From: Prochlorococcus sp. AG-409-B13 | GTDB lineage: Bacteria; Cyanobacteriota; Cyanobacteriia; PCC-6307; Cyanobiaceae | Assembly (NCBI GenBank): GCA_003216035.1 | Contig: QCJM01000010.1 | Span: 1-40,608 of the forward strand | Direction: 5' to 3' | DNA length: 40,608 nucleotides | Part shown: positions 1 through 10,011 of the stretch, in pieces | How positions within the stretch are numbered: position 1 is the first letter of the stretch | Layout of the letters: every line of letters begins with the position of its first letter | Translations under genes and position numbers: made by a program | The notes under the pieces: generated by a model | Database searches by the model: none | What the model saw: only the letters and a program-made list of their open reading frames with translations | What the model was told of the DNA's origin: nothing

Positions 1-1
1 G

Positions 2-973
2 CTTTCTGGAACCACTAAATTCGTTATTGGTGCCGCAGAAGAGGCAACAGAAGGAGAGTCAGTACATTTCAACTACGACACCATTCTTTCCTTAGACAGC
101 AGCTTCACCGGAAGTGATCTGCTAAAAACCAGTCTCCGTGCTGGCAACTTCGGTTCCACAAGTGCTTTTGCAGGCAGTGCTGCACTTGAGACTGCTTACG
201 ACAGCAGCGACAGCTTAAAGATCAACCGCAGTTATTACCAATTCCCTGTTGGTGATTCAATGACTGCAACTGTAGGTGCAGTTGTTCGTCAAGACGACAT
301 GCTTGCAGTTTGGCCAAGCTCATACCCCAGTGATTCTGTTCTGGATGTCTTGACTTATGCCGGAGCCAATGCTGCTTACAGCTTGGCATTGGGTGCTGGT
401 GCAGGTATCTCCTATGCACAAGATAACCTCCGTGCAAGTCTTGCATTCGTTTCTGACGAAGCTTCAGATGCTTCTCAGGGACTTTTGACCGAGCAAGGTT
501 CTGACGACCTCACTGCTCAGGTTGCATGGGTTGGCGACAACTTCACTGTTGCAGCTGCTTACACCACTTCCGATGGTGGCATGACAACAGATACAGCTAG
601 CGCCGAAGATTATGAAGCCTGGGGAGTCAGTGGTGTATTCAACCTAGACAACGGCATTTCTCTAAATGCTGGTATGGGTTGGAAAACTCCTGACAACGAA
701 AATGATGCCAGCAACATCGAAGACGAAACCACATGGTCCTTAGGAGTTGTGTGGAGTGACTTCGGTTCTGAGGGTAACAACCTTGGAGTAGCCGTTGGTA
801 CAGCTGAAGGTCATAGAGATGACTCTGGCTATGACGATCCCCTTGCTTATGAGATCTATTACTCAATGGCTGTTAGCGATTACGTCACAGTTACTCCTTC
901 CATCTTCACCATTGAAAAAGATGGTGCTGATGACATTACAGGTGGCCTAGTTAAAACAACCTTCCGTTTTTGA
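2..973 (+). CDS. Cyanobacterial outer-membrane porin (SOM/OprB-like), C-terminal part
   Basis: The frame is open from the left edge of the window, so the N-terminus (signal peptide and SLH domain in this family) is missing; the first internal Met is at 260 but coding clearly begins earlier. The visible 323 residues are rich in Gly, Ser, Asp and aromatic residues in an alternating pattern, as in a beta-barrel. The protein ends in Phe-Arg-Phe, and a terminal aromatic residue is typical of outer-membrane barrels recognised by the BAM complex. Picocyanobacteria carry several such major porins for passage of small solutes or iron. A strong terminator follows 28 bases downstream, so this is the last gene of its transcript. 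The exact substrate cannot be told. Confidence 0.82.
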   Translation, partial: LSGTTKFVIGAAEEATEGESVHFNYDTILSLDSSFTGSDLLKTSLRAGNFGSTSAFAGSAALETAYDSSDSLKINRSYYQFPVGDSMTATVGAVVRQDDMLAVWPSSYPSDSVLDVLTYAGANAAYSLALGAGAGISYAQDNLRASLAFVSDEASDASQGLLTEQGSDDLTAQVAWVGDNFTVAAAYTTSDGGMTTDTASAEDYEAWGVSGVFNLDNGISLNAGMGWKTPDNENDASNIEDETTWSLGVVWSDFGSEGNNLGVAVGTAEGHRDDSGYDDPLAYEIYYSMAVSDYVTVTPSIFTIEKDGADDITGGLVKTTFRF

Positions 974-1000
974 GGCTTAAATCAGTCACTTTGACGGAAA

Positions 1001-1034
1001 AAAGCTCCCACCTAAATGGTGGGAGCTTTTTTTT
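1001..1034 (+). terminator. Rho-independent terminator of the porin gene
   Basis: A perfect 12-bp inverted repeat (1001-1012 with 1018-1029, core AGCTCCCACC/GGTGGGAGCT) encloses a 5-base loop and runs directly into a T tract (1027-1034). It lies 28 bases after the porin stop codon and well before cysK. Confidence 0.93.
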
Positions 1035-1145
1035 CTCTAAAACATTCAAAATAAAAAACTAACTATTTAAGTAGACCAAATTTGTTGTCAATGCCGTGTT
1101 CTTTGTTTGGATAGATAAGTATGAGGTTGTTCCACCCTTTTCTAA

Positions 1146-2114
1146 ATGCCAATTGCCTCTGACATAACAGCATTAGTTGGGCGCACTCCAATAGTGCGTA
1201 TCAACCGGTTAACAAAGGCATTTGACTGCAAAGCAGACGTATTAGCAAAACTAGAGAGTTTTAACCCCACCGCTTCCATAAAGGACCGTATTGCTGGTGC
1301 AATGATTGAAGCGGCTGAAAAAAATGGAACTATTGCACCTAATCGAACAGTTTTAGTCGAGCCAACAAGTGGAAATACTGGAATTGCGTTAGCAATGGTG
1401 GCTGCAGCTAAAGGTTACCGACTAATCCTCACCATGCCTGACACAATGAGCACAGAAAGGCGTTCCATGCTCAGAGCATATGGTGCTGAACTACAACTAA
1501 CTCCAGGGAATGAAGGAATTCAAGGTGCAATTCATTTAGCCAAGGAATTAGTCAATACCATTAATGGAGCCTATTTGTTGCAACAATTTGACAACCCTGC
1601 CAACCCGCAAATACATGAACAAACAACTGCTGAAGAAATCTGGACTGATTGCGAAGGTCAAGTTGATGGACTAATCGCAGGCGTTGGCACAGGAGGCACA
1701 ATTACAGGGTGCGGCCGAATTCTAAAAAAACGCAATCCCAACCTCCATCTATTTGCAGTTGAGCCAGAATCAAGCCCTGTTCTATCTGGAGGCCAAGCAG
1801 GTCCCCATCGTATTCAAGGAATAGGTGCAGGATTCATCCCCGCAGTACTGGACACCTCCCTGATTGATGAAGTTTTAACTATTAATGATGAAGACGCTAT
1901 GGAGATAGGTAGACGACTAGCAAAAGAAGAAGGACTGCTAAGTGGCGTGAGTAGTGGAGCAGCTGTCTTTGCGGCCCTTAAAGTTGGTAAGAGAGAAGAA
2001 ATGGCCGGCAAACGCCTTGTTGTTGTGTTGCCGAGTTTTGGAGAGCGATACCTCTCCACAACTATGTTTAATGGTGTATCACCATTGCCGGCAAAAGGAG
2101 ATGGACATCTATGA
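1146..2114 (+). CDS. cysK: Cysteine synthase A (O-acetylserine sulfhydrylase)
   Basis: A PLP enzyme that makes L-cysteine from O-acetylserine and sulfide in the cytoplasm, the last step of sulfate assimilation. At 322 aa it has normal length. The PLP lysine is K46 in the motif PTASIKDR (41-48), the substrate loop TSGNTG is at 74-79, and the phosphate-binding glycine loop GVGTGGT lies near 180. The C-terminal third has the family SGVSSGAA stretch. The start is ATG. It is followed after 15 bases by a DnaJ-domain gene on the same strand, so the two may be co-transcribed. A CysM-type isozyme is possible in principle, but the motifs fit CysK best. Confidence 0.95.
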   Translation: MPIASDITALVGRTPIVRINRLTKAFDCKADVLAKLESFNPTASIKDRIAGAMIEAAEKNGTIAPNRTVLVEPTSGNTGIALAMVAAAKGYRLILTMPDTMSTERRSMLRAYGAELQLTPGNEGIQGAIHLAKELVNTINGAYLLQQFDNPANPQIHEQTTAEEIWTDCEGQVDGLIAGVGTGGTITGCGRILKKRNPNLHLFAVEPESSPVLSGGQAGPHRIQGIGAGFIPAVLDTSLIDEVLTINDEDAMEIGRRLAKEEGLLSGVSSGAAVFAALKVGKREEMAGKRLVVVLPSFGERYLSTTMFNGVSPLPAKGDGHL

Positions 2115-2129
2115 AGCAGACATACAAAA

Positions 2130-2837
2130 ATGACACTGTTACCAACCGATCACTATCACGTGCTTGGAATTAATTCCAATGCAAGTGCTGCAGAAATAAA
2201 ATCTGCCTATCGAGCATTAGTAAAAAAGCATCACCCAGATACAGGAGGTGATGAAGAGTTCATTCTTGCTCTAAATGCGGCGTGGGAAGTCTTAAGTGAC
2301 CCTGAACAGCGCCTGGCCTATGACAAGAACCAATCACAAGGCTCTTTGTTTATTAATGAAGCTCAAAAAAGAGGGGCTCGTAATGCTCGTGCAAGTGCTG
2401 CAGCAAAAGCTACACAAGTGCAAGTAGCAGCGGAGGAGAATGCACTAGAAAGATGGTTAAAGGAGGTCTATATCCCAGCTGATCGTTTAATCGGACAAGT
2501 GCTAAACCCTTTCCCCTCTCAAATTAAAAATCTTTCAGCAGATCCTTACGATGACTTACTCATGGGAACCTTTTGTAGATATATCGAGCAAAGTCAGAGA
2601 AAAATAAAAAAAGTTGATCAGCTTTTTCGTTCTATCGCTACTCCTAATTCAGCTAAAGGATTTGGCTTAAGTCTTTATCAATGCTTTTCGCAAGTAGAGG
2701 ATGCATTAAATGAGCTCGAGCGCTTCACTATAGGCTATGTAGATAATTATTTACATGATGGACGTGAAATGCTCCGAGAAGCCAAGCAAAAGCGTATACG
2801 TCTACACGAAGAGCGCAGTCGATTAAAGGGGCCGTGA
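2130..2837 (+). CDS. DnaJ-domain protein (J-protein)
   Basis: 235 aa. Residues 5-67 form a J domain with the HPD tripeptide at 35-37, which stimulates the ATPase of DnaK. The glycine/phenylalanine region and the zinc-finger domain of true DnaJ are absent, so this is a class C J-protein. Residues 80-235 are mainly helical and charged, ending in a basic Arg/Lys-rich stretch, with no domain I recognise. It sits 15 bases after cysK, and its TGA overlaps the GTG start of the next gene by 4 bases, which suggests translational coupling with the membrane glycosyltransferase. The client protein is unknown. Confidence 0.85.
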   Translation: MTLLPTDHYHVLGINSNASAAEIKSAYRALVKKHHPDTGGDEEFILALNAAWEVLSDPEQRLAYDKNQSQGSLFINEAQKRGARNARASAAAKATQVQVAAEENALERWLKEVYIPADRLIGQVLNPFPSQIKNLSADPYDDLLMGTFCRYIEQSQRKIKKVDQLFRSIATPNSAKGFGLSLYQCFSQVEDALNELERFTIGYVDNYLHDGREMLREAKQKRIRLHEERSRLKGP

Positions 2838-4906
2838 AAACTCATTGGAAATTTTGGACAGGAGTTTTTTTTATCTGGCTCATTGCAACCGGAATGGATA
2901 GGTTGTGGTGGCAACATCAAACTGGTCTCCCTGCATGGGATCAAGCAGATTATCTAAATAGTGCACTTGATCATGGGCGAGCACTTGGACTGCTAACTGG
3001 TGGTGGTTGGCAAGGCTGGAAAGCCTTACTAGATCTATCTCCAAAAATTCCACCTTTGGCTTCAATCATTAATGGCAGCGTTATTGCTATCGCAGGAGAC
3101 GCTCCAGAGCAAGCAGCTTGGAGCCTAAGCTTATGGCATGGAATACTTCTAATAAGTGTTGCTGGCTGGGGCCTTCAACTCAGAAATGAAGTCTTGGGCT
3201 TATTGGCTGCATCATTGGTAGCCATTACACCTGCATTACTACAACTTAGGTCAGATTATGTCTTAGAAATGCCCTTAGCCGCAGGAGTCACTTTGGCCCT
3301 CTGGCAATTAGGTAACTGGTTGCATCCTCACCAGGGTGGTCATTGGAGACAAGCATTAATAGCTGCGTTAACTTGTTCGATTGCTCTTTTAATTAAACAA
3401 AGTGCACTTTTAGTCCTTCTACCTGCTGCTGTATGGGCTAGTGCAATGGCATTACGTCGCAGTAATAAAAGCCAATTACAACTAATTGCAGGAGCAGGAA
3501 TCGTAACCCTCAGTGTATTCCCATGGCTAAGACATAACTGGATAACGACCCTTGGGGGAACAAATAGAGCTGTAATGGAAGCTGCAGTCAAAGAAGGAGA
3601 CCCTTCAATATTTACCTTAGAAAATTGGAACTGGTATCCACGTATTTTGTCTGATCAAATCGGACCCATAATTCTTATTTTTGGCATTAGCGGATGCGTT
3701 CTTTGGATACTACTAAAGCACAGTATTTATAATACTTCTCAAAAAAATAAAGATAACAAAGAAGGATGGAAATGGTTGATTATTTCATTTATTCTAGGCT
3801 GGTTTTTAACCAGTCTTCTACCAAACAAAGATGCACGTTATATAGCACCATTAATACCTCCTCTAATTCTTTTATGTGCTCGAGGCTGGTTAGAATGGGG
3901 GATTTGGTGGCAACACTTTTGGCCAAGCAAATCACCCAACAAATTAATGCTATTTGTATCTTTAGGTTTTACCGCTGCCCTGCCAACAGCATGGCAATCA
4001 CAAGTATCTCTTTTAAAGAAAAATCATCAAGGGCCTTTAAAAGAAATCATCCAAGAAGTAATAGTTGCAAGCCCCCAAGAATCTAAAATCACTATGATTG
4101 TGGTCCCTAGTACTCCTGACCTCAATCAGCACAATGTGAGTTATTTTGGGAGACGACAAGGAGGACAATTAGTAGGTCGTCAACTTGGGACTAGTAGAAA
4201 TGATGTCAAACCAGTCCTGGCTCATTCCCAATGGATTGTTTTAGCCGAAGGAGATCAAGGGTCGGTAAGCGAATCAGCACCCTTCCTAGACAAAGCCATT
4301 AGAAGTAGTGGTGTCTTCAAATTAGTCCGACAATTCCCACGACTTGAAGGTGGTAGTTATTCTCTATGGCATCGTCAACCAAAAGCACGGCAAAAGCGGA
4401 ATTTTGCGAAAACATTTCCCAAGCTTGCAAAAGGCTTACAGAAAGGGCCTAAAGGATTCGAACCAATCTTCGCCGAAGTTGCCTTAGAACATATGCTTGA
4501 TGGTCATTTCAAATACATAGACCCAGTAAGAAAAACAGCCTTAGAAAAATTATCTAACAACCCAAAAGATATAGAAGCCCATTGGTCTCTAGCACTCCTT
4601 GCAATATTGGCAAACCGACCTTATGAAGCATCAAAAGAATTATCAACGTTAGAAGAGCTTTTGCCACAAAGTCCATGGCCTAGCGCTTATCGAAGCATTG
4701 TCCTGCTTGCAGGATGGAATCCATGGGAAGCGGCTGTCGTGGCTGACAAAGCCCAGCAAATACATAACAATCCAATACTTGCTGGACTTGGTGATCTCAG
4801 CGGAGTCATGGGTGGAGCCTTATGGCGGTTACCAGCCGCCAAAGCTTCAATTCCACAAGCAATTAGGGCAGTAGACACTGCACTTCAGAAAACACGCAAG
4901 AATTAA
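2834..4906 (+). CDS. GT39-family (PMT/ArnT-like) membrane glycosyltransferase with a TPR-like tail
   Basis: 690 aa, starting at GTG inside the stop of the preceding gene. About ten hydrophobic segments fill residues 8-400. The acidic loop after the first membrane segment, WDQADY (35-40), matches the catalytic Asp region of polyprenyl-phosphate-dependent glycosyltransferases of family GT39/GT83. Residues 400-520 form a soluble domain, and 540-690 look like helical TPR-type repeats (DIEAHWSLALLAI, LPQSPWPSAYRSI). The expected job is sugar transfer from a lipid carrier to a protein or lipid on the outer face of the membrane. Donor and acceptor cannot be read from the sequence. Confidence 0.78.
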   Translation: MKTHWKFWTGVFFIWLIATGMDRLWWQHQTGLPAWDQADYLNSALDHGRALGLLTGGGWQGWKALLDLSPKIPPLASIINGSVIAIAGDAPEQAAWSLSLWHGILLISVAGWGLQLRNEVLGLLAASLVAITPALLQLRSDYVLEMPLAAGVTLALWQLGNWLHPHQGGHWRQALIAALTCSIALLIKQSALLVLLPAAVWASAMALRRSNKSQLQLIAGAGIVTLSVFPWLRHNWITTLGGTNRAVMEAAVKEGDPSIFTLENWNWYPRILSDQIGPIILIFGISGCVLWILLKHSIYNTSQKNKDNKEGWKWLIISFILGWFLTSLLPNKDARYIAPLIPPLILLCARGWLEWGIWWQHFWPSKSPNKLMLFVSLGFTAALPTAWQSQVSLLKKNHQGPLKEIIQEVIVASPQESKITMIVVPSTPDLNQHNVSYFGRRQGGQLVGRQLGTSRNDVKPVLAHSQWIVLAEGDQGSVSESAPFLDKAIRSSGVFKLVRQFPRLEGGSYSLWHRQPKARQKRNFAKTFPKLAKGLQKGPKGFEPIFAEVALEHMLDGHFKYIDPVRKTALEKLSNNPKDIEAHWSLALLAILANRPYEASKELSTLEELLPQSPWPSAYRSIVLLAGWNPWEAAVVADKAQQIHNNPILAGLGDLSGVMGGALWRLPAAKASIPQAIRAVDTALQKTRKN

Positions 4907-4910
4907 AAAC

Positions 4911-5177
4911 TCACGTCCAACTTTCTAATTGATCACTCCTCAGCCAAACATCAGGAACAGGCATACGCCAACGCAATTGCACATATTCACCTTTAACAGC
5001 CAAAATTTCTCCAGGCCCTTGAAAAATATATTCCGGTGGATTGCTATCACTGGCATCTGCCTCAAGACTATTTTCATAAGCCTTGCGGCTCACACGAACG
5101 AGAGACCCTTTCCTAAAGCTTGGGGAGGGCTTGACAGGCACAACGTTGTCATCGTCAGGAGTAACATTTTCATCCAT
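4911..5177 (-). CDS. ndhO: NAD(P)H-quinone oxidoreductase subunit O
   Basis: 88 aa. NdhO is a small peripheral subunit of the cyanobacterial NDH-1 complex, which runs cyclic electron flow, respiration and CO2 uptake at the thylakoid membrane. The body (residues 20-88) shows the family signature: a basic GSLVRVSRKAYENSLEA stretch, PPEYIFQGPGEILAVKGEY, and the C-terminal WRMPVPDVWLRSDQLE. The N-terminal 20 residues are acidic and variable. It is convergent with the glycosyltransferase, only 4 bases apart, and divergent from the epimerase gene across about 210 bases that must hold both promoters. Confidence 0.95.
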   Translation of the reverse strand: MDENVTPDDDNVVPVKPSPSFRKGSLVRVSRKAYENSLEADASDSNPPEYIFQGPGEILAVKGEYVQLRWRMPVPDVWLRSDQLESWT

Positions 5178-5386
5178 TACAATGAAATCAAGTCCTCATA
5201 GGCTAAACCTATACATAACTCACATTGAGCTCTTGAAGCCTGGATTAATTTCTAATGCTGATCTCGCTAGATTTATGCCCAGTTGATCCCTAGCAAAACG
5301 GTATCTTTCTCAGCCTTTCCCTTCATTCACTTTTGTACTAAAAGCCTCAAAAGCACTTAATCTCGCCACCAACATCTTTTTATCTC

Positions 5387-6316
5387 ATGCGCCTACTTCT
5401 AATTGGATGCACAGGGTTTGTTGGCGCTGAATTAATCCCAGAATTATTAACTGCTGGCCACCAACTAACAGTGATCAGCAGAAAAGCTCCCATAAAATTC
5501 CCCACAGCATATGAAGAAGGACAATTAATCCAATTAAGGCTCAATCCTGCTGATCCAAGCAACTGGAAACAAGCAAAAGTGATAGCAGCTCTTGAGCAAG
5601 CCGAAGGAGTTGTGAATCTTGCAGGAGAACCAATTGCAGAAAGGCGATGGACCCAAAAACAATGCACACTCATTGAAAACAGCAGACTGAATACAACTAG
5701 GTCCTTAGTACAAGCAATGACCCAGCTCAAAAGACCACCTCGCGTTCTAGTAAATGCATCAGCCATTGGCTACTACGGTGCAAGCGCAGATGATTTATTC
5801 ACTGAAGAGAGTAAATGTGGCGATGATTTTCTAAGCAACTTATGCGAGCAATGGGAAAACATTGCTAGACAGAAACCAAGATCGACAAGATTAATTATTA
5901 TTCGCCTTGGGATTGTGCTTGGACCGGATGGAGGTGCATTAAAGAAAATGCTGCCTATTTTCAAAGCTGGGTTAGGAGGACCTATTGGAAATGGGAAACA
6001 GTGGATGAGTTGGATCCATCGCAAAGACCTATGCAAATTAATTGCAAAAGCGATCAGTAATCAATCCTGGTCAGGGGTGATAAATGGAGTGGCTCCTGAG
6101 GCTGTTCCCATGAAGGAATTTGCAAAAGCTCTAGGGAAAGTGCTTGGGCGACCAAGTCTTTTACCAGTCCCAGGAGCCATCCTCAAATTATTATTAGGAG
6201 ATGGAGCAAGCGTCGTACTTGAAGGACAGCAAGTCTCATCAAAACGACTCGAAAAGCTTGGATTCAAATTTCAATATCCAGAAATTAGCCAAGCTCTAGC
6301 AGCCGCAACCAAATAA
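5387..6316 (+). CDS. TIGR01777-family NAD(P)-dependent epimerase/dehydratase
   Basis: 309 aa, an extended short-chain dehydrogenase fold. The Rossmann motif GCTGFVG is at 7-13. The family hallmark NLAGEPIAERRW (77-88) and the catalytic-region motif SAIGYYG (125-131) are both present, and the C-terminal DUF1731-like segment (about 265-305) is intact. Relatives are annotated as SulA/YfcH-like 'cell division inhibitors', a label without good support in cyanobacteria. The substrate is unknown. ATG start; no clear operon partner on this strand. Confidence 0.88.
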   Translation: MRLLLIGCTGFVGAELIPELLTAGHQLTVISRKAPIKFPTAYEEGQLIQLRLNPADPSNWKQAKVIAALEQAEGVVNLAGEPIAERRWTQKQCTLIENSRLNTTRSLVQAMTQLKRPPRVLVNASAIGYYGASADDLFTEESKCGDDFLSNLCEQWENIARQKPRSTRLIIIRLGIVLGPDGGALKKMLPIFKAGLGGPIGNGKQWMSWIHRKDLCKLIAKAISNQSWSGVINGVAPEAVPMKEFAKALGKVLGRPSLLPVPGAILKLLLGDGASVVLEGQQVSSKRLEKLGFKFQYPEISQALAAATK

Positions 6317-6356
6317 ATACAAGTTTAAGAGCTGAATCTACTCAATAATGAAAAAA

Positions 6357-7568
6357 TCATTTCTTTAATTTAAATAATAAATGTGTTATTTCTTCCGCTA
6401 AGTTCTGACCTCCGCCCGCAACACCAAGACGATTTTCAGCTTGATGTTGACATTCTCGCTGCAGATTCTCATCCTGTTTAATTCTTACAAAAACATCCAA
6501 GATTAGGTCGGCAGTATTTTGCAAACTAGCTCCCGATCCAGGCTTGCCTATCCCACAGAAAACAGTTGGTCCTAAAAGTCTTCTCTGAGCTTCTGCAAAA
6601 GAAGCAGTGAACTGTGGTCCATACCCTGGCAGTTGCACTACTGGCTTAGCAAGACCTACTGCCTGCTCTGCAGCTGTTCCAGCCATAGAAAGAAGAACAT
6701 CGCTACTCTGTAAAACTTCGATAAAAGAATTTCGATGCACTTTGATACTGATCTGGCCATGAACCAACTGCTTGGTTTTGGAAACATCTGAACAGTGTTT
6801 TAATTCCCACCCAACCTCATCAGCCAACTTGCGCAATGCAGGTAAGTCCAAGTCAGAAACCAAGGCCATATCCAAACTAAATTCACCGCTGCCCACTCTT
6901 TCTTCAGGCAAACATTCCATTGCATATAACATTAGGCGCAGATTGCCATCTAACTCTGGACGTCTACTCCCTGGTAGCAATCCCAATCTTTTAGGACATT
7001 TTGGGAAGCGAAAAGTTGGTTTCAGTACAGGGTCCATGAAAGGATTACCACAGAAATTAACATCACGGGCAAGCTGCGTTTTCAGGTCTTCGGCAGTTAG
7101 TTTGTCCCGCGTGTAAATGCCCAGAAAACGCTTACTCAACAAACAATTCACACAAGGCCACGGCAACCTCAAACGACCTTCATAGTGACTCGAGTAAGCA
7201 ACGAGATAGGTAACTACTGGTCGACCAGAAACCCAAGCTGCAAAAACAGGTACTACATCACCAATGACAACTAAAAGATCGAAATGCTTTGCGACCAATA
7301 ACAAATTGAGCACCCTGCCAAGCAAATAAAACAATTGACCTTGCAAGAACTCAGTCACTCGACCCTGCCAACTGGTATACCCCAGGCCACCAGTACTGAA
7401 TTCTTTTGCATTCCCAAGAATTCTTATTCCTACTTCTTTATAAGGTTGGCCTCGACCAACAAAAGGGATCGCCTCGACTTGATGCCCAAGTCTACGTAGA
7501 GCTTTCCCTATCAAAGCTCCTGAAAGATCTTCACCATGACCATTGCTCAAAAGCAAAATCCGAGTCAA
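6357..7568 (-). CDS. Lipid-A-disaccharide-synthase-related glycosyltransferase (TIGR03492 type)
   Basis: 403 aa. The N-terminus (ILLLSNGHGEDLSGALIGKAL) and the C-terminal nucleotide-sugar half with MAGTAAEQAVGLAKPVVQLPG resemble LpxB-like, GT-B-fold transferases; this branch is conserved in cyanobacteria and is distinct from true LpxB. The role is presumed to be glycolipid or cell-envelope related. The start is TTG, one base after the TGA of the upstream TPR gene, an arrangement that suggests coupled translation. No nearer ATG would preserve the conserved N-terminal strand. Confidence 0.82.
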   Translation of the reverse strand: MTRILLLSNGHGEDLSGALIGKALRRLGHQVEAIPFVGRGQPYKEVGIRILGNAKEFSTGGLGYTSWQGRVTEFLQGQLFYLLGRVLNLLLVAKHFDLLVVIGDVVPVFAAWVSGRPVVTYLVAYSSHYEGRLRLPWPCVNCLLSKRFLGIYTRDKLTAEDLKTQLARDVNFCGNPFMDPVLKPTFRFPKCPKRLGLLPGSRRPELDGNLRLMLYAMECLPEERVGSGEFSLDMALVSDLDLPALRKLADEVGWELKHCSDVSKTKQLVHGQISIKVHRNSFIEVLQSSDVLLSMAGTAAEQAVGLAKPVVQLPGYGPQFTASFAEAQRRLLGPTVFCGIGKPGSGASLQNTADLILDVFVRIKQDENLQRECQHQAENRLGVAGGGQNLAEEITHLLFKLKK

Positions 7569-7569
7569 G

Positions 7570-7989
7570 TCAAAACTCCAACCAATCCTTAACTTTCTTT
7601 AGAGCTTTCCACTCAGGCTTGCGATCTAATCCATCATCTATGGATTTTTTAAGTTCTTGTTCAACTTCAGGGACAACTACAAGAGCTCTTTTGACAAATT
7701 CAATATGATCTCGAACTCCTTTTGATTGAGTCTCTAAGAGTGCCAAGCTCAAATTAATTCGTGCTTGAGGATCCTGCCCATTTAGCTTTACCGCGGTACG
7801 TGCAGAGCGAAGAGCCAACTCGGGTTGATCAGATAGCAATTGCAACCAAGCCAGACAAGTCCAACCAGCAGACTGATTGGGAGCTGCTGTAGTAATAGCC
7901 TCAAAATCTTCTATAAGGTCTTTAGCTTCAGCCCCAGACTGGTAACGGGACATCGCGTTATCAAAAAGATTCTCTTCAGTGGAATCCAT
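7570..7989 (-). CDS. Small TPR-like protein
   Basis: 139 aa, soluble and acidic. Residues 25-110 carry two or three helix-turn-helix units of TPR type (AGWTCLAWLQLLSDQPELALRS, then NGQDPQARINLSLALLE). TPR proteins serve as protein-binding scaffolds; the partner here is unknown. It lies directly upstream of the LpxB-related gene with a 1-base gap, so the two probably act together or are at least co-expressed. ATG start. Confidence 0.72.
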   Translation of the reverse strand: MDSTEENLFDNAMSRYQSGAEAKDLIEDFEAITTAAPNQSAGWTCLAWLQLLSDQPELALRSARTAVKLNGQDPQARINLSLALLETQSKGVRDHIEFVKRALVVVPEVEQELKKSIDDGLDRKPEWKALKKVKDWLEF

Positions 7990-8046
7990 ATAAATGAAAG
8001 ACTCTAAATGAGTATTGAGATTGCAAGTTGGTCAAGAATTTGACCT

Positions 8047-8436
8047 TCATACCGCAAAAGAACTCCCGCAACCACAAGTCTGTGTGGCATTTGGGTTAGT
8101 GAAATTAAAGCCTCCACCAATAAGCTCCGTGCTGAAATCTAACTGCATTCCATAGATATATAGAAGACTCTTAGGATCGCAAACGACTCTGAAATCGCCA
8201 CCGTCAGGCGCAGTGTATTCATAAACCTCGTCTCCCTCATGAATCTCTGCCGATGGAACAAAGTCCATTGTGTAACTCATTCCACTACACCCACCAGAAC
8301 GAACGCCAACACGCAAAACCTGATCTTGGCCTTGTTCTCTGCATAAGGCAGCCAACTGCTTCATCGCTGATCCAGTAATCAGAATGCCCTTACCATCCAA
8401 GGCAGTATGGGTAATAGCAGTAGTGGAGCTACTCAT
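8047..8436 (-). CDS. Iron-sulfur cluster assembly protein, IscA/SufA/HesB family
   Basis: 129 aa from the ATG at 8436. A-type Fe-S carrier proteins receive a cluster and pass it to apo-proteins. The three cluster-binding cysteines are present: C50 in SGGCSGM and C121/C123 in the C-terminal CGCGSSF. A GTG at 8448 would add four residues (MRSI); the ATG is preferred because the extension is not part of the family core. It is divergent from the carotene desaturase gene, with about 110 bases between them for both promoters. Confidence 0.93.
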   Translation of the reverse strand: MSSSTTAITHTALDGKGILITGSAMKQLAALCREQGQDQVLRVGVRSGGCSGMSYTMDFVPSAEIHEGDEVYEYTAPDGGDFRVVCDPKSLLYIYGMQLDFSTELIGGGFNFTNPNATQTCGCGSSFAV

Positions 8437-8545
8437 GATTGATCTCACGTGCCTATGATCACTTTATGAAGGAAAATTCAATTTTGTCTGCTTCGACTAT
8501 GCGCTCTTTATTCATAGAGTCAGTATGTTCTTCTTTTAAAAGCGG

Positions 8546-10006
8546 GTGCGTGTAGCAATAGTTGGAGCAGGGCTTGCTGGGCTCACGGCCGCCGTTGATC
8601 TTGTAGATGCAGGTTGTGCCGTGGATCTCTACGAAGCGAGGCCCTTCCTCGGAGGCAAAGTAGGCAGCTGGGAAGACAAGGAAGGGAATCACATTGAGAT
8701 GGGTCTTCATGTGTTCTTTTTCAATTACGCCAATCTTTTTGCCTTAATGCGCAAAGTAGGTGCAATTAACCATCTACTCCCTAAGGATCACACACATCTA
8801 TTTATAAATCGTGGGGGCGACCTTCGTTCTCTAGATTTTCGTTTTGCATTAGGAGCCCCTTTCAATGGCCTGAAAGCGTTTTTTACTACTCCGCAGCTCA
8901 ATTGGATAGACAAGCTGCGTAATGCACTTGCACTAGGCACTAGCCCGATTGTTAGAGGTCTTGTTGATTATGAAGGTGCAATGCAAACCATCCGAGCACT
9001 AGATTCAATTAGCTTCAAGCAATGGTTTTTAAACCATGGTGGCAGTGCTCGAAGCATTGAACGCATGTGGGATCCGATTGCTTATGCACTTGGTTTCATT
9101 AATTGTGAAGACATCTCAGCCCGTTGCATGCTCACCATTTTCATGATGTTTGCAGCACGTACTGAAGCTTCGAAACTGAATCTTCTCAAAGGATCTCCCC
9201 ATCGCTGGCTAACTAAGCCCATACTTGAATACATTCAATCCAAAGGTGGACGTCTGCATCTACGGCACCGTGTGAAGGAAATACACTTTGAAGAAGGAGA
9301 ATTTCCAGCAATAACTGAACTAATGCTCAACACCCCAGAAGGAGAAATTACGGTCAAAGCAGACAAGTATCTTGCCGCCTGCGATGTCCCTGGAATTCAG
9401 AAACTTATACCTAAAGAATGGCGGCGATTCAAGCAATTTGCTGCAATTGACAAGCTAGAAGCAGTTCCGGTTGCAACCGTACAACTGCGCTATGACGGAT
9501 GGATTACAGAGTTAAATGATGATGCGGCACGCAAAAATTTTCTTTCCCCTTCAGGCCTAGACAACTTGCTATATACCGCTGATGCTGATTTCAGCTGCTT
9601 TGCTGACTTGGCAATTACTAGTCCAGAAGACTATAGACGTGAAGGACTAGGCTCATTGCTGCAATGTGTACTTACACCAGGAGACCCCTGGATTCCTAAA
9701 TCAGTTGAACAAATTGTTGAGCATACTGATGCTCAGGTCCGCGAGTTATTCCCATCTTCACATTCCCTAAAGCTTGTATGGAGCAATGTAGTCAAACTTG
9801 CTCAATCCCTATATAGAGAATCTCCAGGAATGGAACCAAATCGGCCAGATCAAAATACACCTTTAAGCAATTTCTTCTTAGCTGGAAGTTACACAAAACA
9901 AGACTATATCGACTCAATGGAAGGTGCAACAATGAGCGGTCACCTTGCAGCCGCAGCGATCCTTCGAAAATCGCCAAATCTAGCTACTAATACATCTGTT
10001 GCTTAA
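8546..10006 (+). CDS. zds: Zeta-carotene desaturase
   Basis: 486 aa FAD-dependent desaturase (CrtQ/Zds) that converts zeta-carotene to lycopene by way of neurosporene, supplying carotenoids for photosystems and photoprotection; it acts at the membrane. The dinucleotide-binding motif GAGLAG is at 7-12, followed by [13 protein letters not shown]. The Zds-type [10 protein letters not shown] and the C-terminal [16 protein letters not shown] (FAD/carotenoid motif) are conserved. The start is GTG immediately before the first beta strand, and length is normal. It is followed 5 bases later by an SRPBCC protein, a common pairing in cyanobacteria. Confidence 0.95.
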   Translation: MRVAIVGAGLAGLTAAVDLVDAGCAVDLYEARPFLGGKVGSWEDKEGNHIEMGLHVFFFNYANLFALMRKVGAINHLLPKDHTHLFINRGGDLRSLDFRFALGAPFNGLKAFFTTPQLNWIDKLRNALALGTSPIVRGLVDYEGAMQTIRALDSISFKQWFLNHGGSARSIERMWDPIAYALGFINCEDISARCMLTIFMMFAARTEASKLNLLKGSPHRWLTKPILEYIQSKGGRLHLRHRVKEIHFEEGEFPAITELMLNTPEGEITVKADKYLAACDVPGIQKLIPKEWRRFKQFAAIDKLEAVPVATVQLRYDGWITELNDDAARKNFLSPSGLDNLLYTADADFSCFADLAITSPEDYRREGLGSLLQCVLTPGDPWIPKSVEQIVEHTDAQVRELFPSSHSLKLVWSNVVKLAQSLYRESPGMEPNRPDQNTPLSNFFLAGSYTKQDYIDSMEGATMSGHLAAAAILRKSPNLATNTSVA

Positions 10007-10011
10007 TTAAT

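Noticed and set aside
222-866. Minus-strand frames across the porin gene
   Set aside because: They are His/Gln/Arg-rich antisense shadows of the porin codons.
4450-4466. GGATTCGAACC, which looks like the T-arm of a minus-strand tRNA
   Set aside because: It lies inside the glycosyltransferase gene (codes GFEP), and the flanks do not form the T-arm or acceptor stems.
5198-5212. Short hairpin ATAGG-ctaaa-CCTAT upstream of ndhO
   Set aside because: A 5-bp stem in AT-rich DNA is expected by chance; no conserved motif around it.
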